Positions 51,673 to 61,645 of a stretch of DNA of 64,000 bases are shown here, piece after piece. The stretch lies in assembly GCA_027485675.1 (NCBI GenBank), contig JAIXQP010000044.1:34051-98050 (forward strand), read 5' to 3'. A program made the position numbers and the translations under genes. The notes beneath the pieces were generated by a model, which did not search any database, was not told the DNA's origin, and was given only the letters and a program-made list of their open reading frames with translations. Position 1 is the first letter of the stretch. The number at the start of each line of letters is the position of its first letter. The stretch is from Terriglobales bacterium (GTDB lineage Bacteria > Acidobacteriota > Terriglobia > Bryobacterales > Bryobacteraceae).

Positions 51673-53067
51673 TTAAGCCGACGAGCGGCGTCCACGAATC
51701 CGGCCCGCACGAGGGGTAAAGCCCTCGTAGTGCCGCATAATCAGTTGGGCTTCAATCTGGTTAACGGTGTCCATGGCCACGCCCACGACGATCAGCAAGG
51801 AGGTGCCGCCGAAGTAGAAGTTGACGTTAAGACCATCCAGAATAAAGCGGGGGAAATAGGCATCCACCCAGTTCCCAATCAGGGGAAGGTGCTGGAGTTT
51901 GATGCCGGAAATCATGATCTCGGGAAGCAGGCAAAGGATGGAGAGATACAAACCACCCACCACCGTGATCTTCGTGAGAATGTTGTTCATGTAGTCGGCG
52001 GTGTTCTTGCCGGGACGAATACCCGGAATAAAGCCACCGTACTTCCGCATGTTGTCCGCCGCTTCGTTCGGGTTGAAAATGATCGAGACGTAGAAGAAGC
52101 AGAAGAAAACGATAAGAGCGATGAAAAGAATGATGTACAGCGGTTCCGAGTGTTGGATGCTCCGAAGCATCGCGCTGAGGTAGGCGTTGTCCCGCACCCA
52201 GGCAATTTGCGTCAGCGTCTGCGGGAAGGTCAGCAGGGAGCTGGCGAAGATCACCGGGATCACGCCACCCGCATTTACCTTCAGCGGCAAGTGCGTGGAC
52301 TGGCCACCCATCATGCGGCGGCCGACGACGCGGCGAGCGTACTGAACCGGAATGCGGCGTTCGCCCCGTTCCACGAGGACGATTAAGCCGACCACCGCGA
52401 TCATGATCGCGATAATCACCAACAGCTGCACAATGTTCCACTCGCGGGTCTCAAAGGCCTTCTGGTAGATGTTCCCGATCGCCTGCGGCAGCCCGACGAC
52501 GATGCCCGTGAAGATGATCAGGGACATCCCGTTGCCGATCCCGCGCTCCGTGATCTGTTCCCCGAGCCACATGATAAAGGCAGTACCGGTGGTCAACGAG
52601 ATCATCGTCATGAAGACGAATCCGAAACCCGGATTAATAACGAAATTCCCTTGCGACTGTAAAGCTGTAGCGATCGTAAAGGACTGTACCAGCGCCAGGG
52701 CAACCGTCAGATAGCGGGTCCACTGCGTAATCTTTCGGCGGCCGAGCTCTCCTTCCTTGGACAACTTCTCCAGGGTGGGAACCACGATCGTCATGAGTTG
52801 GAGAATAATGGAAGCCGTGATGTACGGCATAATCCCCAAGGCAAAGACGGTCAGCCGGCGGAACATGCCGCCGGAGAACAGGTCGATAAAGCCAAACAGG
52901 GTGCCTTGGTTCTGCCGGAAGAACTCCTCCAGCTGCTCAGCATCAATGCCGGGCGTCGGAATATGACCGCCCAGACGATAGATCGCCAGCATCCCAAGGG
53001 TGAAAAGAATGCGATTCCGGAGATCCGGAATCTTGAATGCGTTCGCCAGTGCTTCGAAGAACTTCAT
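51673..53067 (-). CDS. secY: Preprotein translocase subunit SecY
   Basis: A 464-residue membrane channel with about ten hydrophobic helices. It opens MKFFEALANAFKIPDLRNRI and contains LGIMPYITASIILQLMTIVV and the cytoplasmic RGERRIPVQYARRV loop that meets SecA and the ribosome. It is the central pore of the Sec translocon. It sits in the usual place between rplO and adk. Confidence 0.98.
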   Translation of the reverse strand: MKFFEALANAFKIPDLRNRILFTLGMLAIYRLGGHIPTPGIDAEQLEEFFRQNQGTLFGFIDLFSGGMFRRLTVFALGIMPYITASIILQLMTIVVPTLEKLSKEGELGRRKITQWTRYLTVALALVQSFTIATALQSQGNFVINPGFGFVFMTMISLTTGTAFIMWLGEQITERGIGNGMSLIIFTGIVVGLPQAIGNIYQKAFETREWNIVQLLVIIAIMIAVVGLIVLVERGERRIPVQYARRVVGRRMMGGQSTHLPLKVNAGGVIPVIFASSLLTFPQTLTQIAWVRDNAYLSAMLRSIQHSEPLYIILFIALIVFFCFFYVSIIFNPNEAADNMRKYGGFIPGIRPGKNTADYMNNILTKITVVGGLYLSILCLLPEIMISGIKLQHLPLIGNWVDAYFPRFILDGLNVNFYFGGTSLLIVVGVAMDTVNQIEAQLIMRHYEGFTPRAGRIRGRRSSA

Positions 53068-53091
53068 GACGCTTCGTTATAGGGGAGCGGA

Positions 53092-53544
53092 CTACTGCTG
53101 CTTCTTCTCGATCAGAGTAACGGTGCCACCGGCTGCCTTGATCTTCTCTTCAGCGGCCTTGGAGAAAATGTTGGCGGTAACATGGATGGGACGGGTGATC
53201 TCGCCGTTAGCGAGAATCTTCAGACCATCCAAGGGCTTCTTAATGACGCCCAACTCCATCACTTTCGCCATATCGAAGGTGTCGCCGGTCAGCTGATCCA
53301 ACGTCGACAGGTTCACGATCGCGTATTCCTTCCGGAAGATGTTCGTAAAGCCCCGCTTCGGAAGACGCCGGTGCAGCGGCATCTGGCCGCCTTCGAAACC
53401 ACGCATCCGAGAGTAGCCGCTGATCGACTTGGCGCCTTTCGCGCCACGACCGGAGAATTTGCCCCGGCCGGTACCCATACCTTGGCCAACGCGCTGTTTC
53501 TTTTTTACCTGTCCGGCAGGGGGTTTGATATCACTGAGATTCAT
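53092..53544 (-). CDS. rplO: 50S ribosomal protein L15
   Basis: A 150-residue L15. The Gly/Lys-rich N-terminus (KKKQRVGQGMGTGRGKFSGR; GFEGGQMPLHRRLPKRGF) threads through 23S rRNA. A conserved C-terminal globular domain follows. Spaced 24 bases from both rpmD and secY. Confidence 0.97.
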   Translation of the reverse strand: MNLSDIKPPAGQVKKKQRVGQGMGTGRGKFSGRGAKGAKSISGYSRMRGFEGGQMPLHRRLPKRGFTNIFRKEYAIVNLSTLDQLTGDTFDMAKVMELGVIKKPLDGLKILANGEITRPIHVTANIFSKAAEEKIKAAGGTVTLIEKKQQ

Positions 53545-53568
53545 GTAAGGTCGTCTCCACGCGGCTAG

Positions 53569-53754
53569 CTATTCTACAATCCGGAGAAGGTGAGGAACCT
53601 TGGCCACCATACCCCGAAAAGAGGCGGTGTCCGGGCGCTCGACGATCCGGTTCATTTTCTTCAAACCCAGAGAGCGGACAATCGCCTTATGCGGCTCCGG
53701 GGTGCTGATCGGACTCCGATACAGCTGGATTTTTATCATTTTAGCAGTGCTCAT
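53569..53754 (-). CDS. rpmD: 50S ribosomal protein L30
   Basis: A 61-residue L30 (KIQLYRSPISTPEPHKAIVR; SLGLKKMNRIVERPDTASFR), close to the usual 58-60 residues. It follows rpsE by 12 bases in the spc operon. Confidence 0.95.
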   Translation of the reverse strand: MSTAKMIKIQLYRSPISTPEPHKAIVRSLGLKKMNRIVERPDTASFRGMVAKVPHLLRIVE

Positions 53755-53766
53755 GGCAACAGGTCC

Positions 53767-54276
53767 TTACAACTTCTCTGGAGCGATCCCACGGATGTCG
53801 GCGACGTCGCCCTTCTCGCGGAGTTGCACGAGGGCGGCCATCGTAGCCTTCACCATGTTGTGTGGGTTGCGGGATCCCAGGCACTTGGTCAGAACATTGG
53901 GGATTCCAACCGCCTGAATCACCGCACGAACCGCACTTCCGGCAATCACTCCGGTGCCTTCCGGAGCCGGCTTGATCAGAACCAGCCCGGCGCCGAACCG
54001 TCCGGTGGCTGCGTGAGCGATGGTCGTCTCGAGCACGTTGATCTTGTGCAGATTCTTTTTGGCCGATTCAATTCCCTTCTTGATGGCGGCCGGAACTTCC
54101 TTGGCCTTGCCGGTTCCGAATCCGACAATTTTCGCCTGAGGATCGCCGACAACAACCAAAGCGGAAAAGCTGAGGTTCTTACCGCCCTTGACGACCTTGG
54201 TGACGCGATTGATCGAGACCACTTGCTCTTTCAAATTGGCGGTCGCTTCGACGCGCTTGACTACGGTAGCTGGCAT
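53767..54276 (-). CDS. rpsE: 30S ribosomal protein S5
   Basis: A 169-residue S5. Core segments are [40 protein letters not shown] and the C-terminal [20 protein letters not shown]. Involved in decoding accuracy near the mRNA entry tunnel. Gaps of 21 and 12 bases to its neighbours. Confidence 0.97.
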   Translation of the reverse strand: MPATVVKRVEATANLKEQVVSINRVTKVVKGGKNLSFSALVVVGDPQAKIVGFGTGKAKEVPAAIKKGIESAKKNLHKINVLETTIAHAATGRFGAGLVLIKPAPEGTGVIAGSAVRAVIQAVGIPNVLTKCLGSRNPHNMVKATMAALVQLREKGDVADIRGIAPEKL

Positions 54277-54297
54277 GCAGTAATTCTCCTCGGCCCC

Positions 54298-54654
54298 TTA
54301 AAATTCCAATCCGGCTTCGCGGGCCGCATCGGCCAACGCCTTGATCCGTCCATGATAGAGAAAGCCCCCGCGGTCGAATACGACTTTGGAGATTCCTTTC
54401 TCTCTGGCCCGCTCGGCCACCAACTTGCCGATGGCCTGCGCGCCGGCGATGTTGCCGCCATCCACCGCGCCCTTCTCAGCCGACGATGCCGAAGCCAGGG
54501 TCACCCCGGCCAGATCGTCGATCACTTGGGCGTAAATGTGCTTAATGCTGCGGAAGACAGCCAAACGAGGACGCTGCGGATTGCCCTCGACGCGCTTGCG
54601 AATGCGAGTATGAATGCGGCGGCGAACGGCGTCTTTATTGATTTTCGAGATCAT
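54298..54654 (-). CDS. rplR: 50S ribosomal protein L18
   Basis: A 118-residue L18 with [20 protein letters not shown], the [20 protein letters not shown] helix and [19 protein letters not shown] at the C-terminus. It binds 5S rRNA together with L5. Confidence 0.96.
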   Translation of the reverse strand: MISKINKDAVRRRIHTRIRKRVEGNPQRPRLAVFRSIKHIYAQVIDDLAGVTLASASSAEKGAVDGGNIAGAQAIGKLVAERAREKGISKVVFDRGGFLYHGRIKALADAAREAGLEF

Positions 54655-54675
54655 GCTTACTTGTTCCTCACCCGG

Positions 54676-55215
54676 TTACTTCTTGCCGCCCGCACCGGAC
54701 TTACCAGCCTTCTTGCGGAGGACTTCGCCCGTGTAACGGACGCCCTTGTTCTTGTACGGATCCGGCGGACGGAGGAAGCGCATGTTGGCGGCCACTTGGC
54801 CGATGAGCTGCCGGTCGTGGCTGGTCAACACTAAGTGGGTCATCTTCTCCACCTTTGCATCGACACCTTCCGGAAGAAGGAACTCAATGGGGTGGGAGTA
54901 ACCCAAGGTGAAAACAACCACCTTCCCCTTCACATCGGCGCGATAGCCGGTGCCCACGATGTCCAGCTCGCGAGTGAAACCGGTGGAAACTCCGGTGATC
55001 GCGTTAGCGGCCAGCGCGCGCGTCAGTCCGTGCAGAGCGGCATACGTATCGTTGTCGCGCTTCACTTCCAGTACATTCGCGTTCTGCTCAATCCGGATAC
55101 CCCCGGGAATCGGCACAGTCAGCTGACCTTTCGGGCCTTGCACCGAAAGCTGGTCGCCGATCTGGATCTTTACCCCCGCGGGGAGCGGGATTGGTTTTTT
55201 TCCTACTCTCGACAT
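54676..55215 (-). CDS. rplF: 50S ribosomal protein L6
   Basis: A 179-residue L6: [20 protein letters not shown] at the start, [20 protein letters not shown] in the middle and [20 protein letters not shown] with a short Gly/Lys tail at the end. It sits near the sarcin-ricin loop. Confidence 0.97.
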   Translation of the reverse strand: MSRVGKKPIPLPAGVKIQIGDQLSVQGPKGQLTVPIPGGIRIEQNANVLEVKRDNDTYAALHGLTRALAANAITGVSTGFTRELDIVGTGYRADVKGKVVVFTLGYSHPIEFLLPEGVDAKVEKMTHLVLTSHDRQLIGQVAANMRFLRPPDPYKNKGVRYTGEVLRKKAGKSGAGGKK

Positions 55216-55245
55216 AGTCCTTGTTCTCTCAGTTCCCTCACCGCC

Positions 55246-55641
55246 CTACCAAACTTGGCAGAGCAGTTCGCCACCAACGCCTTCCTTGCGGGCGGCGCGG
55301 CCGGTCATCACGCCCTTCGGCGTCGTCAAAATGTTGATGCCCATGCCGCCGAGGACGCGGGGAACGTCCTTCGAGCCGACATACACCCGGCAGCCGGGCT
55401 TGGAAATCCGTTCCATCTTGGAGATCACCGGCGCGTTAGCGGGGGTGTACTTCAGATAGATCTTGATTACTTTCTTGGCGCCTTCCTCGGCGAGTTTGTA
55501 GTTGAGGATGTAGCCCTCCTCGCGGAGAATCCGGGCAATCTCCAACTTCAGCTTCGACCCCGGAACATCCACTTTGGGATGCCGGGCGGCCATCGCGTTG
55601 CGGATCCGCGTAAGCATATCGGCGATAGGATCGCTGGTCAT
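55246..55641 (-). CDS. rpsH: 30S ribosomal protein S8
   Basis: A 131-residue S8: MTSDPIADMLTRIRNAMAAR at the N-terminus and NILTTPKGVMTGRAARKEGV before the C-terminus. It is a central 16S-binding protein and, in E. coli, the spc-operon repressor; I did not verify a regulatory leader here. Confidence 0.97.
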   Translation of the reverse strand: MTSDPIADMLTRIRNAMAARHPKVDVPGSKLKLEIARILREEGYILNYKLAEEGAKKVIKIYLKYTPANAPVISKMERISKPGCRVYVGSKDVPRVLGGMGINILTTPKGVMTGRAARKEGVGGELLCQVW

Positions 55642-55689
55642 GGTCCGTTCAGGTTTCCTTCTCTAGAAAAATACTGAGGTTGAACTGGC

Positions 55690-55899
55690 TTACCAGCTCG
55701 ATTTTGTAACACCGGGAATCTGTCCCGACAGCGCCAACTGGCGGAAGCAGATGCGGCAGAGTCCAAACTTGCGCATGAAGCCGCGGGGCCGCCCGCAGCG
55801 GAAGCAACGGTTGCGATGGCGAACACCCAGTTTCGGTACGTTCGCGTCCGCAGCCTTTTTCAGCTTGATGTCCTTAGCAATTTTTGCCGTGGTAGCCAT
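55690..55899 (-). CDS. rpsN: 30S ribosomal protein S14 (zinc-binding short form)
   Basis: A 69-residue S14 of the zinc type, with [20 protein letters not shown] supplying two CxxC pairs. It is about eight residues longer than the 61-residue norm at the N-terminus. The internal [10 protein letters not shown] segment and the C-terminal [10 protein letters not shown] are standard. Confidence 0.95.
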   Translation of the reverse strand: MATTAKIAKDIKLKKAADANVPKLGVRHRNRCFRCGRPRGFMRKFGLCRICFRQLALSGQIPGVTKSSW

Positions 55900-55919
55900 G
55901 AATCAATTCCTTAGTTTCG

Positions 55920-56465
55920 TTACTGCTGCCGGAACGGCATGCCCATCAGCTTGAGCAGCGCAACACCCTCGGCGTCGGTCTTGGCCGTCGTCGTGATGCT
56001 GATGTTCATTCCCCGCGTCTTGTCGACCTTGTTGTAGTCGATCTCCGGAAAGATGAGCTGGTCCTTGATCCCAAGCGTGTAGTTCCCACGTCCGTCGAAC
56101 GCCTTCGAAGAGACGCCACGGAAGTCGCGCACCCGGGGTAGCGAGATGTTCATCAGGCGATCAAGAAACTCGAACATGCGGTCGCCACGCAGAGTAACCA
56201 TGCAACCAATCGGCATGTTCTCCCGCAGCTTAAACGCGGCAATCGACTTCCTCGCCTTGGTCACGACGGGACGCTGGCCCGCAATAGCGCCCAATTCGTT
56301 CACCGCGCCGTCCATGATTTTCGGATTGGAGGTCGCTTCTCCCAAACCAACGTTCACCGAGATCTTCTCGATCTTCGGAACAGCCATGACGTTCTTGTAG
56401 CCGAATTCTTTCGTCAGCGCCGGGATGACGTTTTTAATGTAGTGTTCTCTGAGCCTGGCCTTCAT
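55920..56465 (-). CDS. rplE: 50S ribosomal protein L5
   Basis: A 181-residue L5 starting [20 protein letters not shown]. Conserved blocks are [27 protein letters not shown] (here [18 protein letters not shown]) and [20 protein letters not shown]. It binds 5S rRNA and contacts the P-site tRNA. Confidence 0.97.
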   Translation of the reverse strand: MKARLREHYIKNVIPALTKEFGYKNVMAVPKIEKISVNVGLGEATSNPKIMDGAVNELGAIAGQRPVVTKARKSIAAFKLRENMPIGCMVTLRGDRMFEFLDRLMNISLPRVRDFRGVSSKAFDGRGNYTLGIKDQLIFPEIDYNKVDKTRGMNISITTTAKTDAEGVALLKLMGMPFRQQ

Positions 56466-56474
56466 GCTGATTCC

Positions 56475-56831
56475 TTACTTCTTCGCGGCGAGAACTTCGC
56501 CGGTCTTCCGTGCCACGCGGACCCGCTTTGCCGAGGGACCTTCGCCTTCCACTTTCGTACCAATCCGGGTCGGCTTGCCGTCACCGGTCAGAATCATCAC
56601 GTTCGAAACGTGAATCGAAGCTTCCTTCTCCGCGATGCCGCCCTTGATCTGCTTGGATGGATTCGCTTTCGTGTGACGCTTCACCAGCATGACACCTTCC
56701 ACCACCAGGCGTCCCGTCTCCCGATCGATTTCGAGAATCCGTCCGGTCTTCCCTTTATCCCGGCCCGCAATGACCTTCACCAGGTCGTTCTTGCGCAGTT
56801 TAATGCGCGCCGGCGCCGTCTCGGTAGCCAT
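56475..56831 (-). CDS. rplX: 50S ribosomal protein L24
   Basis: A 118-residue L24 with a KOW motif (KVIAGRDKGKTGRILEID) and the GGIAEKEASIHVSNVMI block. It starts large-subunit assembly. Its first codon overlaps the last base of rplN. Confidence 0.96.
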   Translation of the reverse strand: MATETAPARIKLRKNDLVKVIAGRDKGKTGRILEIDRETGRLVVEGVMLVKRHTKANPSKQIKGGIAEKEASIHVSNVMILTGDGKPTRIGTKVEGEGPSAKRVRVARKTGEVLAAKK

Positions 56832-57199
56832 TAGAGCACCTCCGGAGCCAAGCTGACGATCTTCATATATTTCTTATCCCGTAACTCTCTGGCTACCGGA
56901 CCAAACACGCGGGTTCCAATCGGCTCACCCAACTCGTTGACGAGAACCGCCGCGTTGTTGTCGAAGCGGATGTAGGTGCCGTCCTTGCGGCGGGATTCCT
57001 TACGCATCCGCACGATCACGCAACGAACCACCTTGCCCTTCTTAATGTTTGAATCCGGCGCGGCTTCCTTCACCGCCGCCGTGATGATATCACCCAAACC
57101 CGCGTGCAAACCGAGGTCGCCACCGCGCGGCAGGATACATTGCAAACGTCGAGCGCCGCTATTGTCAGCGACCTCGAGGATTGTTCTCATTCCAATCAT
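56831..57199 (-). CDS. rplN: 50S ribosomal protein L14
   Basis: A 122-residue L14: [20 protein letters not shown] at the N-terminus and [20 protein letters not shown] later. It lies at the subunit interface. One-base overlap with rplX. Confidence 0.98.
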   Translation of the reverse strand: MIGMRTILEVADNSGARRLQCILPRGGDLGLHAGLGDIITAAVKEAAPDSNIKKGKVVRCVIVRMRKESRRKDGTYIRFDNNAAVLVNELGEPIGTRVFGPVARELRDKKYMKIVSLAPEVL

Positions 57200-57232
57200 G
57201 ATGTTTTCCTAGCCTCCTGTTGCGTCTCTGGC

Positions 57233-57592
57233 TTACGCCTTCGAACCCTTCTTCGGAGCCGAACCCTTCTTCGGCGTTCCAGCAGGAGCCACCACATGCG
57301 CCTCATCGATAACGACGGCCTTGCGGATCACTTCTGCCAAAGCCCAGCGCTTCAGGTGGCTGAGCGGACGGTGCTCGACAATGCGAACCACGTCGCCAGT
57401 CTTCGCCGTCTCCGCTTCGTCATGGGCATAGAACCGGCGCCGCTTCGTCACAACCCGCTGATACAACGGATGCTTAACCCGGCGAACCACCTCAACCACG
57501 ATGGTCTTGGTCATCTTGGTCGAAACCACTTCGCCCACTTTCTCTTGGCCTGCCGCAACAGGCTGGTTGTTCTGCTTCGCTTCAACCGCCAT
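57233..57592 (-). CDS. rpsQ: 30S ribosomal protein S17 with terminal extensions
   Basis: A 119-residue S17, longer than the usual 80-90. The OB-fold core runs from GEVVSTKMTKTIVVEVVRRV to DVVRIVEHRPLSHLKRWALA. There are about 20 additional N-terminal residues and a Lys/Ala/Pro/Gly-rich C-terminal tail (APAGTPKKGSAPKKGSKA). Two bases separate it from rpmC. Confidence 0.95.
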   Translation of the reverse strand: MAVEAKQNNQPVAAGQEKVGEVVSTKMTKTIVVEVVRRVKHPLYQRVVTKRRRFYAHDEAETAKTGDVVRIVEHRPLSHLKRWALAEVIRKAVVIDEAHVVAPAGTPKKGSAPKKGSKA

Positions 57593-57594
57593 CG

Positions 57595-57786
57595 TTACTT
57601 ACCTTGCCTTTCGCGCAGGATCGTCAGAATCCGTGCCCGGTCCTTTTTGAGTTCGCGATACTTCTTGAGCCCATCGGCTTGTCCCATCGACATACGGAAG
57701 CGCAATTGAAACATCTGCTCGGCGTGCGATTGAGACTGCTTTTCGAGCTCGCTATCCTCGAGCCCCCGGATTTTCTCGGCTTTCAT
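57595..57786 (-). CDS. rpmC: 50S ribosomal protein L29
   Basis: A 63-residue helical L29 (IRGLEDSELEKQSQSHAEQM; RFRMSMGQADGLKKYRELKK). It lies at the peptide exit tunnel. Two bases before rpsQ. Confidence 0.95.
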   Translation of the reverse strand: MKAEKIRGLEDSELEKQSQSHAEQMFQLRFRMSMGQADGLKKYRELKKDRARILTILRERQGK

Positions 57787-57826
57787 ATCTTCATTCCTAC
57801 TTGGCTTGTTCGGTTTCCGCTCGGCG

Positions 57827-58243
57827 CTACGCCTGCATGTCGCGGGTGACGACCTTCGTCAGGATCGGCAGCTTTTGGGCGGCAAGTCGCATCGCTTCGG
57901 TCGCGACATCGAGGGCAACCCCTTCCATTTCAAACAAAATCTTCCCCGGGCGGATGACGCAAGCCCAGTGGTCGAGCGGGCCCTTGCCCGAGCCCATGCG
58001 GACTTCAGCCGGCTTCTTGGTGATCGGCTTGTCCGGGAAAATCCGGATCCAAACCTTGCCGCCGCGCTTGATGTACCGCGTCATCGCGATACGCGCTGCT
58101 TCGATCTGCCGGTCCGTGATTAAGCCGCAGTGCATGGCCTTCAAGCCAAAGTCACCGAATGCCAACGTGCTGCCGCGCCAGGCCTTGCCCGTAATGCGAC
58201 CGCGCTGTTGTTTCCTGTATTTGACTTTCTTGGGCATCAGCAT
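57827..58243 (-). CDS. rplP: 50S ribosomal protein L16
   Basis: A 138-residue L16: [20 protein letters not shown], then the basic [20 protein letters not shown] and [20 protein letters not shown]. It helps A-site tRNA accommodation. Confidence 0.97.
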   Translation of the reverse strand: MLMPKKVKYRKQQRGRITGKAWRGSTLAFGDFGLKAMHCGLITDRQIEAARIAMTRYIKRGGKVWIRIFPDKPITKKPAEVRMGSGKGPLDHWACVIRPGKILFEMEGVALDVATEAMRLAAQKLPILTKVVTRDMQA

Positions 58244-58287
58244 GGCGTTAGTTCTCCGTTACGAAAATAGTTTCTTGATCTTGCAGG

Positions 58288-59190
58288 CTATTGATTTTCC
58301 GGGGTCTCGCCACCGGATTCAGGGCCACCCTCGGCTTTCCAGCTCGGCTGGACCGGTGCCAGAGGAGGCGCAATCGGACGTGCCACAACCGGTTCAACCG
58401 GCGGAGGCGCAACTTGCACGGGCGGGCCACTCAGCCCGGACTGGGGGGCACGGCCATCCGCGCTGCGATTATTCCCGCGGTCACCACGGTCTCCACGCTC
58501 CGGACGATCACTGCGTTCCCGGCGGGGGGCGCGGCGGGGCTCCGGCTCGTTGCCTTTCCGGAAGTCACCCAGGATCTCGCCCTTGTAGATCCAGACTTTC
58601 ACGCCAATCACGCCGTAGGTGGTGAACGCTTCACTAAAGCCATAGTCCACATCGGCGCGTAGGGTGTGCAGCGGCAACTGACCGTCGAGATACCACTCGC
58701 TGCGGGCAATCTCGGCGCCGTTCAGACGTCCCGAAACGCGAACCTTGATCCCCTTGCAGCCAAGACGCTTGGCGTTATCCACCGCCTTACGCATCGCCCG
58801 CCGGAAAGCAACGCGCTTTTCGAGTTGCAGCGCGATCGATTCCGACACCAACTGGGCGTCGTGATCAGGCTTCGACACTTCCTGGATGTCAATGAAGACC
58901 TCCCGGTTCGTCTTGCGAGCCAAGTCGGACTTGAGTTTTTCAATCTCAGCGCCCTTCCGGCCGATGATGATGCCAGGCCGCGAGGTGCGAATCGTGATCC
59001 GCAGCTTGTTGCCCGGCCGGTCCACCTCGATGGAGCTCACCCCAGCCGCCTTCAGGCGATCGGTAAGGGACTCACGCAGGTTAAGATCTTCCTGCAGCAA
59101 CTTGGAGTAGTCCTGCTTGGCAAACCAGCGCGATCGCCAGGTTTTCGTGACCCCTAGACGGAATCCGTATGGATGTGTTTTCTGACCCAT
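58288..59190 (-). CDS. rpsC: 30S ribosomal protein S3 with long disordered C-terminal tail
   Basis: A 300-residue S3; typical length is 210-240. The N-terminal KH domain has [20 protein letters not shown], and the C-terminal S3 domain has [20 protein letters not shown] and [16 protein letters not shown]. From about residue 215 the protein continues as a low-complexity tail: first Arg/Asp/Gly-rich ([20 protein letters not shown]), then Pro/Val-rich. S3 lines the mRNA entry tunnel, so the tail could contact mRNA or other ribosomes; this is inference. Confidence 0.96.
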   Translation of the reverse strand: MGQKTHPYGFRLGVTKTWRSRWFAKQDYSKLLQEDLNLRESLTDRLKAAGVSSIEVDRPGNKLRITIRTSRPGIIIGRKGAEIEKLKSDLARKTNREVFIDIQEVSKPDHDAQLVSESIALQLEKRVAFRRAMRKAVDNAKRLGCKGIKVRVSGRLNGAEIARSEWYLDGQLPLHTLRADVDYGFSEAFTTYGVIGVKVWIYKGEILGDFRKGNEPEPRRAPRRERSDRPERGDRGDRGNNRSADGRAPQSGLSGPPVQVAPPPVEPVVARPIAPPLAPVQPSWKAEGGPESGGETPENQ

Positions 59191-59241
59191 GCTAACTCGA
59201 TTTCTCGTTTGGCTCTGATTCTTCTCTTGCTTTCCCGGGAA

Positions 59242-59577
59242 TTACTTCTCGGAAACGGCAACTACGATGTGCGAGATCCGCCGCTGGTAGCGGTAGGCCC
59301 GGCCCATCGGTGCCGGCCGGATGCGCTTCATGCGAGGCCCGTCGTTGACGTAGGCTTCGCTCACATACAAATTATCGACATCCACGGAATCAGTCTTGTT
59401 CTCCGCGTTGGCGATCGCGCTCCGCAACACTTTCTCGACCGTCGGGGCAATCCGCTTATTGGTCGAGCGAAGAATGTTGATAGCGTCCCCGGCCTTGACT
59501 CCGCGGATGAGATCCACGACGAGACGGGCCTTCTGCGGAGAGATGTGAATGTAACGGGCTTCAGCTCTGGCTTGCAT
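59242..59577 (-). CDS. rplV: 50S ribosomal protein L22
   Basis: A 111-residue L22: YIHISPQKARLVVDLIRGVK, then the exit-tunnel beta-hairpin region and a C-terminal GRAYRYQRRISHIVVAVSEK. It lies 12 bases after rpsS. Confidence 0.97.
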   Translation of the reverse strand: MQARAEARYIHISPQKARLVVDLIRGVKAGDAINILRSTNKRIAPTVEKVLRSAIANAENKTDSVDVDNLYVSEAYVNDGPRMKRIRPAPMGRAYRYQRRISHIVVAVSEK

Positions 59578-59589
59578 TGTGTCTTCTCC

Positions 59590-59871
59590 CTACCGGCCCG
59601 ACTTCTCGTTGGTCTTGGCTTGGTGGCCTTTGAACGTACGCGTCGGCGAGAATTCGCCCAGCTTGTGTCCGACCATGTTTTCAGTCACATACACCGGAAT
59701 AAACTTCCGGCCATTGTGGACGGCGAGCGTGTGGCCGATAAAATTCGGGAGGATTGTCGAACGGCGAGACCAGGTCTTGACAACCTTCTTCTCGTTCTTG
59801 GCGTTCATCCCGTCCACCTTCGCGAGGAGGTGATCGTCAGTAAACGGTCCTTTTTTTAGCGAACGACCCAT
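59590..59871 (-). CDS. rpsS: 30S ribosomal protein S19
   Basis: A 93-residue S19: [20 protein letters not shown] at the start, [20 protein letters not shown] and [16 protein letters not shown] near the end. Fourteen bases after rplB. Confidence 0.98.
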   Translation of the reverse strand: MGRSLKKGPFTDDHLLAKVDGMNAKNEKKVVKTWSRRSTILPNFIGHTLAVHNGRKFIPVYVTENMVGHKLGEFSPTRTFKGHQAKTNEKSGR

Positions 59872-59885
59872 GTCAAATATCCTTC

Positions 59886-60716
59886 TTAGCGCTTCTTACT
59901 CTTGCGGGTCACGATGAATTGATCGGTCCGCTTGTTGTTCCGCGTCTTGAAACCACGTGTCGGCTGGCCCCAAGGAGTAACCGGGTGGCGGCCACCAGAG
60001 GTGCGGCCCTCACCACCGCCGTGCGGGTGGTCAACTGGGTTCATCGTGACGCCCCGGTTGTGAGGCATTTTGCCTAACCACCGAGAACGGCCCGCCTTAC
60101 CCAGCGATTCGTTCTCATGGTCGGTGTTGCCAACCTGACCGACGGTTGCCGCACATTCGAGCTGCACCTTCCGGACTTCGCCGGACGGCAACTTCAAGAG
60201 GGCGATACCGCCTTCCTTGGAAATCAACTGCGCCAGCGCCCCCGCCGAACGGGCCATTTGGCCACCCTTGCCAGGCTTCAGTTCGATGTTGTGCACAAAG
60301 GTACCAGCCGGGATGTTCTTGAGCGGCAACGAGTTGCCAACAAGGATATCGGCTTCGGGGCCGCTGCTGACCGTCGCCCCAACTACAAGGCCCACCGGAG
60401 CAATAATGTAGCGCTTTTCGCCATCGGCATAGTGCAACAACGCAATGCGGGCCGAACGGTTGGGATCGTACTCAATCGAAGCGACTTTGGCCGGGATGCC
60501 CGCCTTGTCGCGCTTGAAGTCGATGATGCGATAGGTCTGCTTGTGGCCACCACCAATGAAGCGCGAGGTCACGCGACCCGTATTGTTGCGACCGCCAGAC
60601 TTCTGCAGTCCGACGGTCAGCGACTTTTCCGGAACCTGCTGGGTGATCTCATCGCGTTTCACGACCGTCATGAAACGACGGCTCGGTGTAAACGGACGGA
60701 AAGTTTTCATGGGCAT
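59886..60716 (-). CDS. rplB: 50S ribosomal protein L2
   Basis: A 276-residue L2. The N-terminal [15 protein letters not shown] and central [20 protein letters not shown] are standard, and the [20 protein letters not shown] segment holds the conserved His near the peptidyl-transferase centre. Three bases after rplW. Confidence 0.98.
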   Translation of the reverse strand: MPMKTFRPFTPSRRFMTVVKRDEITQQVPEKSLTVGLQKSGGRNNTGRVTSRFIGGGHKQTYRIIDFKRDKAGIPAKVASIEYDPNRSARIALLHYADGEKRYIIAPVGLVVGATVSSGPEADILVGNSLPLKNIPAGTFVHNIELKPGKGGQMARSAGALAQLISKEGGIALLKLPSGEVRKVQLECAATVGQVGNTDHENESLGKAGRSRWLGKMPHNRGVTMNPVDHPHGGGEGRTSGGRHPVTPWGQPTRGFKTRNNKRTDQFIVTRKSKKR

Positions 60717-60719
60717 GGC

Positions 60720-61007
60720 TTAGATCTCCGCGTACTCCGGCATCTTCTCGCCGGCCTTGAGCTTCACGTATACTTTCTTCCAATCCGAACGGTAGCCAGC
60801 GAAGCGGCCCCGGCGACGGAGCTTGCCTTCGTTGTTCATCGTTCGCACGTCAGCCACTTTGACCTTGAAGATCTTCTCAATGGCTTGGCGAACCTGTACC
60901 TTGTTCGCGTCAGGATGGACTTCGAACGTCAGCGTGTTCTCAGATTCTTTCTTGGTTAAGCCCTTCTCGGTAACGATGGGCCGGCGGACTACTTCGTAGA
61001 GGTTCAT
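60720..61007 (-). CDS. rplW: 50S ribosomal protein L23
   Basis: A 95-residue L23: [40 protein letters not shown] and [20 protein letters not shown]. It docks SRP and trigger factor at the tunnel exit. It starts directly after the rplD stop (TAAATG). Confidence 0.97.
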   Translation of the reverse strand: MNLYEVVRRPIVTEKGLTKKESENTLTFEVHPDANKVQVRQAIEKIFKVKVADVRTMNNEGKLRRRGRFAGYRSDWKKVYVKLKAGEKMPEYAEI

Positions 61008-61631
61008 TTAGGAAAGGCCCTCCGAGAGACGCTTGGCCGCGGTCTCACTGATCAGGACCCGCTTGGCGCCAAGCAGGTGGTAGGGATTCACATCCTTGCT
61101 TTCGAGCAACGTGACGCCAGGGATGTTGCGGGAACCGAGCTTCAAATTCCGGTTATCGGAGTTATCGATAAAAAGAACCGTCTTCGGCGACTCGAACTTG
61201 CCCAGCACACTCTTCACCGTCTTCGTCTTGTGGTCGGCGAAGGCGAAGTCGTTCACAACCTGTAGCTCGCCGTCGCGCAGCTTGGCGCTGAGGGCCGAGC
61301 GAAGTGCACCCTTCATCATTTTGGACGGGAGTTTGTAGGAGTAGTCACGCGGCTGGGGGCCGTGGGTGGTGCCACCGTGGCGCCACAGCGGGGACCGGAT
61401 CGATCCCATACGCGCCCGGCCAGTTCCCTTCTGCTTCCAAAGCTTCTTACCCGAACCGGCAACCTCGTGCCGGGTCTTGGTCGCCGCCGTGCCGCGGCGC
61501 TGATTGGCCAAATAGTTGCGAACAGCCTCGTAAAGGAGGGCTTCATTGACTTCGGCGGCAAAGACGGTGTCGGAGAGTTCCAACTCACCGACTTTGTTCT
61601 TGTTGATATCCAGTACGTCTACTTTCGGCAT
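61008..61631 (-). CDS. rplD: 50S ribosomal protein L4
   Basis: A 207-residue L4. The extended tunnel loop is KKLWKQKGTGRARMGSIRSP, followed by LRSALSAKLRDGELQVVNDF. In E. coli L4 represses the S10 operon; the wide rpsJ-rplC gap (62291-62425) would be a place to look for leader control here. Confidence 0.97.
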   Translation of the reverse strand: MPKVDVLDINKNKVGELELSDTVFAAEVNEALLYEAVRNYLANQRRGTAATKTRHEVAGSGKKLWKQKGTGRARMGSIRSPLWRHGGTTHGPQPRDYSYKLPSKMMKGALRSALSAKLRDGELQVVNDFAFADHKTKTVKSVLGKFESPKTVLFIDNSDNRNLKLGSRNIPGVTLLESKDVNPYHLLGAKRVLISETAAKRLSEGLS

Positions 61632-61645
61632 GATTGCTCTCCGGC

